Shown here one piece after another: positions 1 to 11,572 of a stretch of DNA of 64,000 nt. The stretch lies in assembly GCA_021795435.1 (NCBI GenBank), contig JAJYPJ010000003.1:1-64000 (forward strand), written 5' to 3'. The position numbers were made by a program, and so were the translations under genes. The notes under the pieces were generated by a model. It saw nothing but the letters and a program-made list of their open reading frames with translations, was not told the DNA's origin and searched no databases. Source of the stretch: Pseudomonadota bacterium (lineage in GTDB: Bacteria > Pseudomonadota > Gammaproteobacteria > Xanthomonadales > Rhodanobacteraceae). The first letter of the stretch is position 1; each line of letters begins with the position of its first letter.

Positions 1-376
1 TAGGGGCCGGGATCCTCGTTGCCGGCCGCAATTTCGGATGCGGGTCCTCTCGCGAGCATGCGCCTTGGGCGCTCATGGACGCCGGCTTCCGAGCGGTGAT
101 CAGTAGCGAGATCGCCGACATCTTCCGCAGCAACGCGCTGAAGAATGGCCTCGTGGCGATCACCGTGGCCGCACCGGAGCATCGGTTCCTACTCCGCCAT
201 CCTGGCATCGAGCTGCGCATCGACGTTGCCGCTGGGGAAATCACGCTTCCTGACGGGGGCCGCTTTGGATTCTCGCTCGATGCATTTGCGCGCCACTGTC
301 TAGTCGAGGGCATCGACCAGCTTGGCTTCCTGCTGCGCCATGACGCCATCATCCAGAGCTACGAGGAACAGTTCGC

Positions 377-380
<4 letters not shown>
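1..380 (+). CDS. leuD: 3-isopropylmalate dehydratase small subunit (3' part, cut by left edge)
   Basis: LeuD pairs with LeuC to isomerise 2-isopropylmalate to 3-isopropylmalate in leucine synthesis. The reading frame is open from base 3 and gives about 126 residues, beginning inside the conserved block NFGCGSSREHAPW and followed by the ALMDAGFRAVISS segment typical of the small-subunit swivel domain. An internal ATG at 75 is not the real start, because the conserved block lies upstream of it. The family is usually about 200 residues, so roughly the first 40 percent lies outside the window. The stop overlaps the leuB start as ATGA, so the two are probably translationally coupled. leuC is expected just to the left. 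Confidence 0.95.
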
Positions 381-1470
<1,090 letters not shown>

Positions 1471-1474
<4 letters not shown>

Positions 1475-3153
1475 GCCAACGCCCCCAGCAGACTGCACGC
1501 TTGCGTAGTGATGCCATCAAGAGTGGCCCTGACCGTGCTCCGGCGCGCGCCATGCTGCGTGCAACAGGGTTGGATGATGCGGCACTTGCTCGACCGCTCG
1601 TGGCCATCGTGCACACCTGGTCGGACGTATCGCCGTGCAATCTCAATCTTCGCAAGCTGGCCTCGGCTGCAGCAGATGGCGTTCGCGCGGCGGGTGGGAC
1701 GCCTGTCGAATTCAATACGATCGCGGTTACCGATGGCATTGCCATGGGCACGCCGGGCATGCGTGCGTCTCTGGTATCGCGCGAGGTGATCGCCGACTCA
1801 ATCGAACTGGCGGTGCAGGGACATTGCCTTGATGCCGCACTGGTGTTGTGCGGATGCGACAAGACCATTCCGGCCGCTGCGATGGCACTCGCCCGCATGA
1901 ATGTGCCGGGACTTGCGTTGTACGGCGGAAGTATTGCCCACGGTATCCTGGGAAGGCGGCATCTGACGGTCCAAGACGTGTTCGAGGCGGTCGGCGCGCA
2001 TGGTGCGGGCAAGCTCGATGATGCTGGATTGCGGGAAGTTGAGACGCATGCATGCCCTGGCGCTGGTGCATGTGGAGGCCAATTCACCGCCAACACGATG
2101 GCCATGGTGCTCACGGCTTTGGGGCTATCCCTGCCGGGCGCCAACGACGTACCTGCCACGGACGCAGCCAAGATCGATGTTGCGCGGCGTTGCGGCGAAC
2201 GCCTCATGGAGCTGTTGCGCGAGGGCCTGGTGCCGCGCAGCGTCTTGACGCCGGCCGCATTTCGCAATGCGGCGCGGATGGTTTCGGCGACCGCAGGCTC
2301 GACCAACGCCGTCTTGCATCTGTTGGCCATCGCCCATGAAGCCGATGTACCACTTGCATTGGAGGACTTCGAAGACGCGTCGCGCGCAACGCCCGTCATC
2401 GCGGACCTCAAGCCAGCCGGCCGCTATACCGCGGTTGAGCTGAGCGCCGCAGGCGGAACGATGGCCGTCGCCCGTGAATTGCACTCGGCAGGCTTGCTCG
2501 AGGACTCGTGGACCGTGACCGGGCGCAGCCTCTTCGCTGAAATTGCGGACGCCCCGAAGCCGCAGGCCGATCAGGACGTCGTCCGGCCGGTATCGCGGGC
2601 GCTCAAACCGCGGGGGGGATTCACCATCCTCTACGGGAATCTTGCCCCGGAGGGCTGCATCCTCAAGCTGGCGGGCGAGGGCCGGACGTTCTTCGAGGGG
2701 CCGGCACGCGTGTTCGAGGATGAAGCCGGAGCGTTTGCGGCGGTGCAGGCCGGCGAGATTCATGAAGGCGATGTCGTGGTGATCCGGAACGAGGGGCCGG
2801 CTGGCGGGCCGGGTATGCGCGAAATGCTGGCGGTGACCGCGGCGCTGGTGGGCCGTGGGCTTGGCGGCACTGTGGCACTGATAACCGATGGCCGGTTCAG
2901 CGGCGCGACCCATGGCGTGATGGTCGGCCACATGGCCCCCGAAGCGGCCCGTGGGGGGCCGATCGCCCTGCTTGCCGAAGGAGACTGGATTCGCATCGAC
3001 GGAGAGACGCGCCGCATTGACGCGCTGGCTGACCTCGATGTTCGTCGCGTTGCCTGGGTCGCACGTCCAGCCGTGGTTCGACGAGGCGTGCTCGCCAAGT
3101 ACTCGCGCATGGTGGGTTCCGCCGCGCGCGGGGCCATTACGGAATCGGATTGA
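1471..3153 (+). CDS. ilvD: dihydroxy-acid dehydratase
   Basis: IlvD dehydrates 2,3-dihydroxy acids to the 2-keto acids of valine and isoleucine synthesis and carries an iron-sulfur cluster. The product has 560 residues. The three expected cluster cysteines are visible: C56 in SPCN, C129 in CGCDKT, and C201 in [12 protein letters not shown]. The C-terminal [15 protein letters not shown] block is also present. The ATG lies inside the leuB stop (ATGA), indicating a tightly packed operon. A 37-base gap with a good ribosome binding site separates it from ilvC. Confidence 0.97.
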
Positions 3154-3190
3154 TGTTCCACCCAACCAGTCTTTCGAGGAGACGATCACA

Positions 3191-4228
<1,038 letters not shown>

Positions 4229-4229
4229 G

Positions 4230-5918
4230 ATGGACAACGCCGGTACCCCGGGTGCGGCCGTGCGCAGTGGCGCCCAGTGGCTCGTGTCCGCCTTGGAGGC
4301 GGAGGGTGTGGATACCATCTTCGGTTATCCGGGCGGAGCCATCATGCCGGTATACGACGCGCTGGTCGATAGCCGCCTGCGCCATATCCTGGTGCGCCAC
4401 GAGCAGGGCGCAGCGCTCGCTGCCGATGGCTACGCGCGAGCCAGTGGCCGCATAGGCGTGTGCATGGCCACCTCGGGCCCGGGAGCAACCAACCTTCTGA
4501 CCGGCATTGCCAACGCGTTCATGGACTCCGTGCCGATGCTGGCCATCACCGGGCAGGTATCCAGTGCTCTGATGGGCACCGATGCTTTTCAGGAAGTGGA
4601 CATTTTTGGCATGAGCCTGCCGGTGGTCAAACACAGTTTCATCGTGCGTTGCGCGGCCGATGTGGCCGCGACCGTCCATGAGGCGTGTGCCATTGCCTGC
4701 AGTGGCAGGCCTGGTCCGGTCCTCATCGACCTTCCGAAGGACGTCCAGCTTGCGCGTGCCGCTGCTGCACCATGGCGTTCCCGCGAGGCCTCGGCCGTGC
4801 ATGCAGCTGGTGCAGTCAACTTGGATGCCGCCATTTCACTGATGTCGAGAAGTGCGCGGCCACTGCTTTATGTGGGTGGTGGTGTCGGCATCGCCCGCGC
4901 CGAGACGGCGTTGAGGGACTTCGTGGCGGCGACTGCGGTGCCGGTGGTGTGCACCCTGAAGGGGCTGGGTGCGCTCGATCCTGACCAACCGGAATTCATG
5001 GGGATGTTGGGCATGCATGGCAGCCCGGCTGCCAATCATGCCGTCCAGAGTTGCGACCTGCTCATCGTCCTCGGGGCGAGGTTTGATGATCGGGCGACCG
5101 GCAAGCTGGAGACCTTTGCGCCAGGCGCTCGCGTTCTGCACATCGATGCCGATGCCGCCGAGATCGGGAAGCTGCGCGGCGCCGATGTTGCGCTGGGCGG
5201 CCCGCTTGAGCACATGTTGCAGCTGCTGGCCCAGCATTCGCCTGTGGCGACTGAGGACTGGCGTGCGCACTGTGCGTCACTCCGGAGCCTATACGCAAAT
5301 CGCTACGATGCCCCCGGTGACGACGTGTATGCGCCAGCACTTCTGCGCGATCTGTCCCGTGCCGCAGGACCCGGATCAATCGTTGCCTGTGATGTCGGTC
5401 AGCACCAGATGTGGGTTGCGCAGCACTGGCGCATCAATGCCTGCAGCCGCCACCTGACGAGCGGTGGACTCGGCACCATGGGCTACGGATTGCCAGCCGC
5501 GCTTGGCGCCCAACTCGCGTGCCCGGAAGCGCACGTGATCTGCGTCAGCGGCGATGGCTCGATCATGATGAATCTGCAGGAGCTCGCCACGGCGCGTCGG
5601 TACGGAATACCCGTGAAGATCGTGTTGCTGGACAACGGGTGTCTCGGTATGGTCAGGCAATGGCAGGAGCTGTTTTTCGAGCAGCGCTATAGCGAGGTTG
5701 ACCTATCCGACAACCCGGATTTCGTGGCACTTGCCGCAGCATTCGGCATCGAGGCATTTGCCATCGAGCGTCGCGCCGACGTGTCGGCGGCGATCGATCG
5801 ATTACTGGCTGCCAAGGGGCCGATCCTGTGCCACGTGCGCATCGATCCGCGTGCCAACGTCTGGCCGTTGGTTCCACCGGGTAAGTCCAATGGTGAAATG
5901 ATGGACTCGGCCGCATGA
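4230..5918 (+). CDS. ilvG: acetolactate synthase large (catalytic) subunit
   Basis: This thiamine-diphosphate enzyme makes acetolactate or acetohydroxybutyrate, the first common step of branched-chain amino acid synthesis. The 562-residue product shows the N-terminal [15 protein letters not shown] segment, the catalytic glutamate E58 in RHEQGA, the ATSGPGATN block, and the cofactor motif GDGS starting near residue 441 with the matching asparagine in LLDNGCLGM. The ATG at 4230 is preferred over an in-frame GTG at 4212 because AGGAGG lies at 4219-4224, just ahead of it. It belongs with the short ACT subunit that follows, as in IlvGM isozymes. Confidence 0.95.
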   Translation: MDNAGTPGAAVRSGAQWLVSALEAEGVDTIFGYPGGAIMPVYDALVDSRLRHILVRHEQGAALAADGYARASGRIGVCMATSGPGATNLLTGIANAFMDSVPMLAITGQVSSALMGTDAFQEVDIFGMSLPVVKHSFIVRCAADVAATVHEACAIACSGRPGPVLIDLPKDVQLARAAAAPWRSREASAVHAAGAVNLDAAISLMSRSARPLLYVGGGVGIARAETALRDFVAATAVPVVCTLKGLGALDPDQPEFMGMLGMHGSPAANHAVQSCDLLIVLGARFDDRATGKLETFAPGARVLHIDADAAEIGKLRGADVALGGPLEHMLQLLAQHSPVATEDWRAHCASLRSLYANRYDAPGDDVYAPALLRDLSRAAGPGSIVACDVGQHQMWVAQHWRINACSRHLTSGGLGTMGYGLPAALGAQLACPEAHVICVSGDGSIMMNLQELATARRYGIPVKIVLLDNGCLGMVRQWQELFFEQRYSEVDLSDNPDFVALAAAFGIEAFAIERRADVSAAIDRLLAAKGPILCHVRIDPRANVWPLVPPGKSNGEMMDSAA

Positions 5919-6139
5919 GACAAAGACTGCTCATCACCCTTCGGGACACCGACGGCGCGCTGCAACGGCTGCTGGGCACGGCCGAGCGCCGAGGATTCCG
6001 AATATGCGCCGTTCATGCCGAGTTGGTCGAATCTGCGCAGTCCCAGGTTGCGATTACGGTGGAAAGCGCACGCGATGTCGCGCTGCTGGCGCGCCAACTG
6101 TTGCGTTTGCACGAAGTATGCGATGTGTGCGTCGCGTGA
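5915..6139 (+). CDS. ilvM: acetolactate synthase small (regulatory) subunit, ACT domain
   Basis: The protein has 74 residues forming a single ACT-type domain ([19 protein letters not shown], then a second strand [10 protein letters not shown]). This is the size of IlvM, and much shorter than IlvH or IlvN. It should bind and stabilise the preceding catalytic subunit, and its ATG overlaps the ilvG stop (ATGA). It is the last gene of the operon; about 100 bases follow before the next gene. Divergence is normal for this small family, so the assignment rests on position as well as sequence. Confidence 0.9.
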   Translation: MRQRLLITLRDTDGALQRLLGTAERRGFRICAVHAELVESAQSQVAITVESARDVALLARQLLRLHEVCDVCVA

Positions 6140-6238
6140 ACGAGAGCGGCCGCACGATCGGCGATCCCGCGAGCGGGTAGATGCCGGGTGAAGCCAGCGT
6201 CTGGCCCGCTGGGGCCGGACCCGCACTAAACTTGGGCA

Positions 6239-6433
6239 ATGTCCCACGGTGATGTCGCGCACGCCTCGACCCCTTGCAGCGGCATTTGCCGGCTTGATCG
6301 CGACAACCTGTGCATGGGTTGCCGGCGCAGTCTCGCCGAAATTGCCAGTTGGTCCCGCATGAGCGAGGCCGAGCGTCAACATGTGATGCGCGAGGTTCTG
6401 CCGCAGCGTCGGGTGCGTCGTGGATCCGACTGA
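6239..6433 (+). CDS. DUF1289 domain protein
   Basis: A 64-residue protein with the DUF1289 signature: PCSGICRLD followed by CMGCRRSLAEIASW, giving four closely spaced cysteines. The family is small, widespread in proteobacteria and thought to bind metal or an iron-sulfur cluster, but its role is not established. The last 14 bases overlap the GTG start of the NUDIX gene downstream, in another frame, so the two are probably co-transcribed and coupled. Confidence 0.85.
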   Translation: MSHGDVAHASTPCSGICRLDRDNLCMGCRRSLAEIASWSRMSEAERQHVMREVLPQRRVRRGSD

Positions 6434-7043
6434 ACAGGAGCTTCTCCTGGCGCTGCATCCGCTGCATGCGCCGCCACGGCCGCCAGGATGGAACCGCGCC
6501 GAACTTGCTGATGTTCTCGGCGATGGCACGCTGGTTGCGGCATCAGTCCTTGTGCCATTGTGCGTGCGCGAGACGGGACTTAGCGTGCTGTTCACCCGAC
6601 GCGTGGAGGGCCTTCGTCAGCATGCGGGGCAGGTGAGCTTTCCCGGTGGCCGGCGCGACGCGGCTGACGCCGATGCCTTGGCCACTGCGCTTCGCGAGAG
6701 CCATGAGGAAATTGGGCTGGATGCGCGCGCGGTGCAGGCGCTGGGCTATCTGGACTGCTTCGACACCATCAGTGGTTACAGCGTGACCCCGGTCGTGGCA
6801 CGCATCGTTGGCGAATTCCGTGCACGTCCAAATCCCGCGGAAGTTGCCGAGGTCTTCGAAGTCCCGCTCGCATGGCTGCGCGATCCAGACCACCACCGCA
6901 TACGGCAAGTCGAGGCACTGGGTCAGGTCCGCTTCATCCATGAGTACCGATTCGGTGAACGTCTGATCTGGGGTGCGACAGCCGGCATCCTTCACAATTT
7001 GCTGCTGCGCATGGAGACTCCATGGATATCCCACGAACCCTGA
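6420..7043 (+). CDS. nudL: CoA-type NUDIX hydrolase (CoA pyrophosphatase)
   Basis: The 207-residue protein belongs to the NUDIX subfamily that splits coenzyme A into 4'-phosphopantetheine and ADP. The subfamily motif is visible as LFTRR at 57-61, GLRQHAGQVSFPGG at 64-77, and the NUDIX core RESHEEIGL at 92-100. It starts with GTG at 6420, inside the end of the DUF1289 gene. The start is supported by this overlap and by the normal family length. Its 3' end overlaps the sulfurtransferase start by 22 bases. Substrate choice is inferred from the motif only. Confidence 0.88.
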   Translation: MDPTEQELLLALHPLHAPPRPPGWNRAELADVLGDGTLVAASVLVPLCVRETGLSVLFTRRVEGLRQHAGQVSFPGGRRDAADADALATALRESHEEIGLDARAVQALGYLDCFDTISGYSVTPVVARIVGEFRARPNPAEVAEVFEVPLAWLRDPDHHRIRQVEALGQVRFIHEYRFGERLIWGATAGILHNLLLRMETPWISHEP

Positions 7044-7888
7044 TCGATCCCCAGACCCTTGCGGGACTTGAGCCGAATGCAGCGCTGATTGTCGACTGTC
7101 GCTTCGACCTGGCCGACCCCGAGGCCGGGGAGCGGGCCTATGTCGCTGGCCACGTGCCCGGCGCAGTGTATGCGCACCTTGACAGGGACCTGTCCGATCT
7201 TTCGCAGAAATCGCGGGGTTTGGGGCGACATCCACTGCCTGACGCCCGCGCATTTGTCGGCACGCTGGCACGTTGGGGCTGGCGTCCCGGACTCCCCGTC
7301 GTCGCTTACGATGCGCATGCTGGCGCCATTGGCGCGGCGCGATTGTGGTGGATGCTGCGGCTGCTCGGACAGCCCGCGGCGGTTCTTGACGGTGGCTGGA
7401 GCGCTTGGGTCGATGCGGGCCTGCCCCAGCAACGAGAATCGCCGCGACACCCCGTGCCCGATCCGTCCGCGCTGGCGTACGCCAACCATTTCAATGCGGC
7501 GGCCATGGTTGACACAGTTGACATGGAGCGGTTAGTGCGTGACCGCACGGCGCTCATCGTTGATGCGCGATCGCCCGAGCGCTATCGGGGCGAAGTCGAA
7601 CCCATCGATCCTCAAGCAGGACACATCCCCGGCGCGATCAACAGGCCATTCTCAGGCAATCTTGATACGGAGGGTCGCTTCAAGCTGGCTGCGACGTTGC
7701 GGGCCGAGTGGCAAGCGTTGCTGGCGGGCGTTGATCCATCGCGAGTGGTCCACAGTTGTGGATCCGGCGTCTCGGCCTGCCATAACCTGCTGGCCATGGA
7801 GCACGCCGGGCTGGGGGGCTCGCGACTGTATCCGCCCTCGTGGAGCGGGTGGGTAAGCCAACCGGATCGACCGATCGAGCGATCCTGA
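7022..7888 (+). CDS. sseA: 3-mercaptopyruvate sulfurtransferase (tandem rhodanese)
   Basis: Two rhodanese domains in 288 residues. The N-terminal domain is inactive and the catalytic cysteine C246 lies in the C-terminal loop CGSGVSA, the pattern of mercaptopyruvate-type enzymes (CGSGVT) rather than the CRKGVT of thiosulfate-type ones. Other family landmarks are the AHIPGA-like AGHIPGAINRPF at 199-210 and LDGGWSAWV at 122-130. Transfer of sulfur from mercaptopyruvate to thiols or cyanide in the cytoplasm is the expected role. The start lies within the NUDIX gene, suggesting a three-gene operon. Confidence 0.9.
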   Translation: MDIPRTLIDPQTLAGLEPNAALIVDCRFDLADPEAGERAYVAGHVPGAVYAHLDRDLSDLSQKSRGLGRHPLPDARAFVGTLARWGWRPGLPVVAYDAHAGAIGAARLWWMLRLLGQPAAVLDGGWSAWVDAGLPQQRESPRHPVPDPSALAYANHFNAAAMVDTVDMERLVRDRTALIVDARSPERYRGEVEPIDPQAGHIPGAINRPFSGNLDTEGRFKLAATLRAEWQALLAGVDPSRVVHSCGSGVSACHNLLAMEHAGLGGSRLYPPSWSGWVSQPDRPIERS

Positions 7889-8209
7889 GGTCGTTCCTAA
7901 CGACATGTCGCCGTGGACTGGCGTGAGAATAATACGTGGTGGACGGCGGTAGAGCGGAAGAACGTGTTTGCGGAAGGACGCATCGGTCGTTACCTCGCGG
8001 GGAGAACCTGCCTGCGGAAAATCGGTCGGCATGACCCATGCGGAAGACGCTCGGTGGTGCGGTGACAGTCCTGAGCGATGGGCTGTCGCAGCGCGTGCGA
8101 CTCGCACAGCTTAGACTCTCGCGCGCTGGTTTCCGGTGCCATGGGCGGCGCACTGCTGCATGCTGTCGCCGCTCCGGCAAGGCCGTAGTCCCCCCATTCT
8201 GGGATTCGC
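7889..8209 (+). other. intergenic region without a recognisable gene
   Basis: These 321 bases separate the sulfurtransferase gene from recC. Short reading frames cross it in both directions, but none has a ribosome binding site, family motif or biased composition. A promoter for the recCBD operon should lie here. I could not assign convincing -35 and -10 elements. Confidence 0.5.
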
Positions 8210-11200
8210 ATGCAGGGTTTGCACGTCTATCGCGCCAGCCGGATCGAGTCACTGGCTCGGCTGTTGGCACAGGAACTCGCCGATGAGGTCCCGCGGTCCG
8301 CGCTTGTACCGCAGCAGGTGGTCGTCGCGCATCTCGGACTAAAGCGCTGGTTGCTTTCCGAGCTGTCGAGGCGACGCAATGCGGACGGGAGCCCCGGGAT
8401 TGCCGCCAATCTGGAAATGTTGTTGCCGGGCGAATGGTGGAATCGATTGGCCGATGCGGTCATCGGGCACGCCGACAGCGGGGTATGGCAACACGCGGTG
8501 CTGCGTTGGCGCTTGTATGCGCTGCTCGAGGATCCAACGGGCGAGCCCGAACTGAAGCGTTACCTTGAAGGGGCGCCACCTCGCCGGCGGTGGCACTTGG
8601 CCGAACACCTCGCGAGGCTGTTTGGCGAATACCAGATCTATCGGGAAGACTGGTTGCGCGAGTGGGCACGCGGTCAGGTGTCGCCCGATTCGGCATGGCA
8701 GGCGAAGTTGTGGAGGCGCCTGTTGAGGGAGGGTGGTGAAGCGCCGCGAATCGAGCGCGCGCAGCAGTTGCAGGCGGCTCTGGAACGCGGTGCGGACCTG
8801 GCAGGCATGGCGCCCGTGCATGTATTTGGCGCAAGCCATCTGCCGCCGGCGCTTTTGCGCGGGCTGCAATTGGTCGCACGCTCGCGACCGGTTCACCTTT
8901 ACTTCCCGGATCCATGTCGCGAACTCTGGGACTACCTCCGTAGCCATCGATCGCTGCTTCGTTCGGGTCTGACAGCCGATGCGCATTTCCTCGAGGTCGG
9001 ACATCCGCTGCTCGCCAGCCTTGGGCGCCTTGGGCAGGAATTTGCCGCTTCCCTGAATGTCGACGACGAAGCACAGCATTGGCGTGATGAAGCGGACGAA
9101 GCAGAGTCCGATGTGACGGGAATGTCGTTGCTGGCCCGGGTTCAGGAGGGCATACGCCGCATGCAACCCGACCTCGCTGCCCTGTCGACCGACGCTGATC
9201 CGCGACGCGACGACAGCCTGCGGATTCACGCGTGCCACAGCCGACTACGCGAGCTGGAGGCGCTTCGGGATGCACTACTGGCGATGCGTGATGCGCGTCC
9301 GGATCTCGAACCGCGCGAGGTCGTGGTGATGGCGCCCGATATCCAGGCTTATGCGCCTCTTTTGCCTGCGGTGTTCGGAGTGCCTGGGCGTTGGCATGAC
9401 GCCGGTCTACCCTACCACCTTGCCGATGTCGCCTTGTCGGCGACCCACCCCGTCTACGCCGCATGGCGCCAATTGCTGGGGCTTGCGCAGTCTCGCTGTA
9501 CGAGGGCCGAGATTCTTGGCCTGCTTGATGCGCCGTCATTGGCGAGGCGGTTCGGCCTTGATGGATCCGGACGTGCGCGCGTGGCTGGCTGGTTGCAGGA
9601 AGCCCATGTGGCCTGGGCGCTCGATGCGTCGATGAAGCCCTCTTTCGGGGCACCGGCGGAAGATCTGCACACTTTGGCCTTTGGCATTGACCGCCTGATG
9701 GCCGGCTGGCTACTGGGACGGACCGATCTCGGCCAAGTGTTGGAGCCGACCATCGATGCCGAACCCGCCATTGTTCCCATGGGGGATGTCGCTGGCAGCG
9801 ATTTTGACCTGCTGGCTGGCCTATCCCAGCTTCTCGGATGGCTGGTCGACTGGCGCAGCGCGTCGGTTTCGGTGCGCAGCGGTGAGGAGTGGAGTGCCTG
9901 GCTTTCTCGGCGAATCGAGACTTGCTTCGATCCGGATCCGGAAGACCAGGATAGCCGGGATGCGCTGATTCAGATCCAAAGGATCGCTGCGCGCTTGGGC
10001 AGTGAAGCTGTCGCTGCAAAGGTAGGTTGCGAACTGCCTTGGGGAGTGGTCGCTGAGCATCAGCGCGCGGCGCTGGATGAAGTTCCGGCCGGCCAGCCTT
10101 ACATTGCTGCAGGCGTGACCTTTTGCGGCATGGTTCCGCAGAGAACGGTCCCCTATCGGGTCGTGGCAATCCTAGGCCTCGGCGAAGGTTACTATCCGAG
10201 GGCCGGGACGCGAGGTTCGTTGGATCTCATTGCGCGGCATCCGCAACCCGGTGATCGAAGTGCCTTGGAGGAGGATCGATACCTTTTCCTGGAGGCACTC
10301 ATGGCCGCGCGCGAGGCGCTTCATCTCAGTTACGTTTCCGAGGACGCGAGCGATGGTGCCATGCGCAATCCCGCAGCCCCGCTCGCTGAGCTTCTGAAGT
10401 ATCTGGCTGACGTGTTTGGACGGGCGGATTCGTTAGCCGCGCCGTGGTTCGTGCGACACGCACTGCAGCCATTTGCTCCCGTTTACTTCGAACAATCGTC
10501 TCCGACGGAGGCTTGGCGTCCGGATCCTGCGTTGCGATCCTATGTGGCAGCGTACGCTGGGGCCGTGGCCACCGGCCAGTCTCCTCCCGGCGCCATGCCA
10601 ATCCTTCCCGCGATGACAATGGCGGCACCAGAAGCGTCAGCTGCGGGTGGGCCAGTGGATCTTGCCGGCTTGCGCTTTTTCTTGCGCAATCCTGCCAAGG
10701 TTCAGGCGCGGGAACTGCTCGGCGTGCGCTTGCCCGAGCTGGACGAGGAAGGTGATGAAGGCGAGCCACTCGCGGCCCGCGTCGATGCGCGTTTGCGGCT
10801 ACCCCGGCAGATTCTTCAGCAGGCGCTCGTGCAGGGCGAACGAGCGCTACCTGAACGTGTGCCGACGTGGTTGGCGCGTAGTGGAATGCTGCCCGCTGGG
10901 GAAGCCGCGCAGCATGCATGGCTCACCATGCGGGGCAGTGCGAAGGCGGCTTTGCGTTTGCTCGAAGGCCATCCATGCCTGCAGGCGGCAGCAATTGAGG
11001 CTGAATGCCGATTCGGTGACGGGTCCGGGTATTTCGTCAGCGGTGCAGTGCCGACCTTGCGTGATGCCGAAGGCGGGTATTGGGTGCTGCGCGTCGAGAC
11101 GCGGAAGACACTCGACTTCGGCGTGCGATTGCCCTTGTGGCTGGACGCTGCGGCTCTCGCACTGAGTTTTGGCGAGCAATTCCGGGGATGCCTTCTCGTT

Positions 11201-11572
11201 CAGCTTCGCGACGACCAGGCGCGGGTTGACCCCGAGGCTGCATCCGTCACGCGGGACGCTCGATTGTTGCGGCAAGGTGTGGGGCGCCTCTGTGCGCTGC
11301 GGGATGCCGTCGTCGCGGGCCGGGCGCTGTACTTCCCCGCGACCGCCTGGGCCTTGGCCAATGCGGATGCGGAACAACGACGCGCGAAGGCAATGGCCGC
11401 ATGGTCGGGCGATGATCGCCATCCGGGCGAGCGTGATCGTTCCCCAGGTTATGCGGCGCTCCTGACGAGAGGCCTGGATTGGTTAGCGGATCGGGAGTCC
11501 TGGGATCGCTTTGAGGCCCTGGCGCTGGATCTCCGGGCGATGCTCGCCACATCGGCGGTAGCCACTCCATGA
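8210..11572 (+). CDS. recC: exodeoxyribonuclease V gamma subunit
   Basis: RecC is the scaffold and Chi-recognition subunit of RecBCD, which processes double-strand DNA ends for recombination. The 1120-residue length fits. The N-terminus (GLHVYRASRIESLARLLAQEL) and the block PREVVVMAPDIQAYAPL-like PREVVVMAPD at about 365 are typical of the RecC helicase-like fold. There is no intact Walker A, as expected for the inactivated RecC helicase domain. The stop overlaps the recB start as ATGA. The order C-B-D without ptrA is the common non-enteric arrangement. Confidence 0.95.
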   Translation: MQGLHVYRASRIESLARLLAQELADEVPRSALVPQQVVVAHLGLKRWLLSELSRRRNADGSPGIAANLEMLLPGEWWNRLADAVIGHADSGVWQHAVLRWRLYALLEDPTGEPELKRYLEGAPPRRRWHLAEHLARLFGEYQIYREDWLREWARGQVSPDSAWQAKLWRRLLREGGEAPRIERAQQLQAALERGADLAGMAPVHVFGASHLPPALLRGLQLVARSRPVHLYFPDPCRELWDYLRSHRSLLRSGLTADAHFLEVGHPLLASLGRLGQEFAASLNVDDEAQHWRDEADEAESDVTGMSLLARVQEGIRRMQPDLAALSTDADPRRDDSLRIHACHSRLRELEALRDALLAMRDARPDLEPREVVVMAPDIQAYAPLLPAVFGVPGRWHDAGLPYHLADVALSATHPVYAAWRQLLGLAQSRCTRAEILGLLDAPSLARRFGLDGSGRARVAGWLQEAHVAWALDASMKPSFGAPAEDLHTLAFGIDRLMAGWLLGRTDLGQVLEPTIDAEPAIVPMGDVAGSDFDLLAGLSQLLGWLVDWRSASVSVRSGEEWSAWLSRRIETCFDPDPEDQDSRDALIQIQRIAARLGSEAVAAKVGCELPWGVVAEHQRAALDEVPAGQPYIAAGVTFCGMVPQRTVPYRVVAILGLGEGYYPRAGTRGSLDLIARHPQPGDRSALEEDRYLFLEALMAAREALHLSYVSEDASDGAMRNPAAPLAELLKYLADVFGRADSLAAPWFVRHALQPFAPVYFEQSSPTEAWRPDPALRSYVAAYAGAVATGQSPPGAMPILPAMTMAAPEASAAGGPVDLAGLRFFLRNPAKVQARELLGVRLPELDEEGDEGEPLAARVDARLRLPRQILQQALVQGERALPERVPTWLARSGMLPAGEAAQHAWLTMRGSAKAALRLLEGHPCLQAAAIEAECRFGDGSGYFVSGAVPTLRDAEGGYWVLRVETRKTLDFGVRLPLWLDAAALALSFGEQFRGCLLVQLRDDQARVDPEAASVTRDARLLRQGVGRLCALRDAVVAGRALYFPATAWALANADAEQRRAKAMAAWSGDDRHPGERDRSPGYAALLTRGLDWLADRESWDRFEALALDLRAMLATSAVATP

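Noticed and set aside
8460..10169. 569-codon minus-strand open frame opposite recC
   Set aside because: The plus strand is recC; the antisense product is low-complexity, rich in arginine and proline, with no motif.
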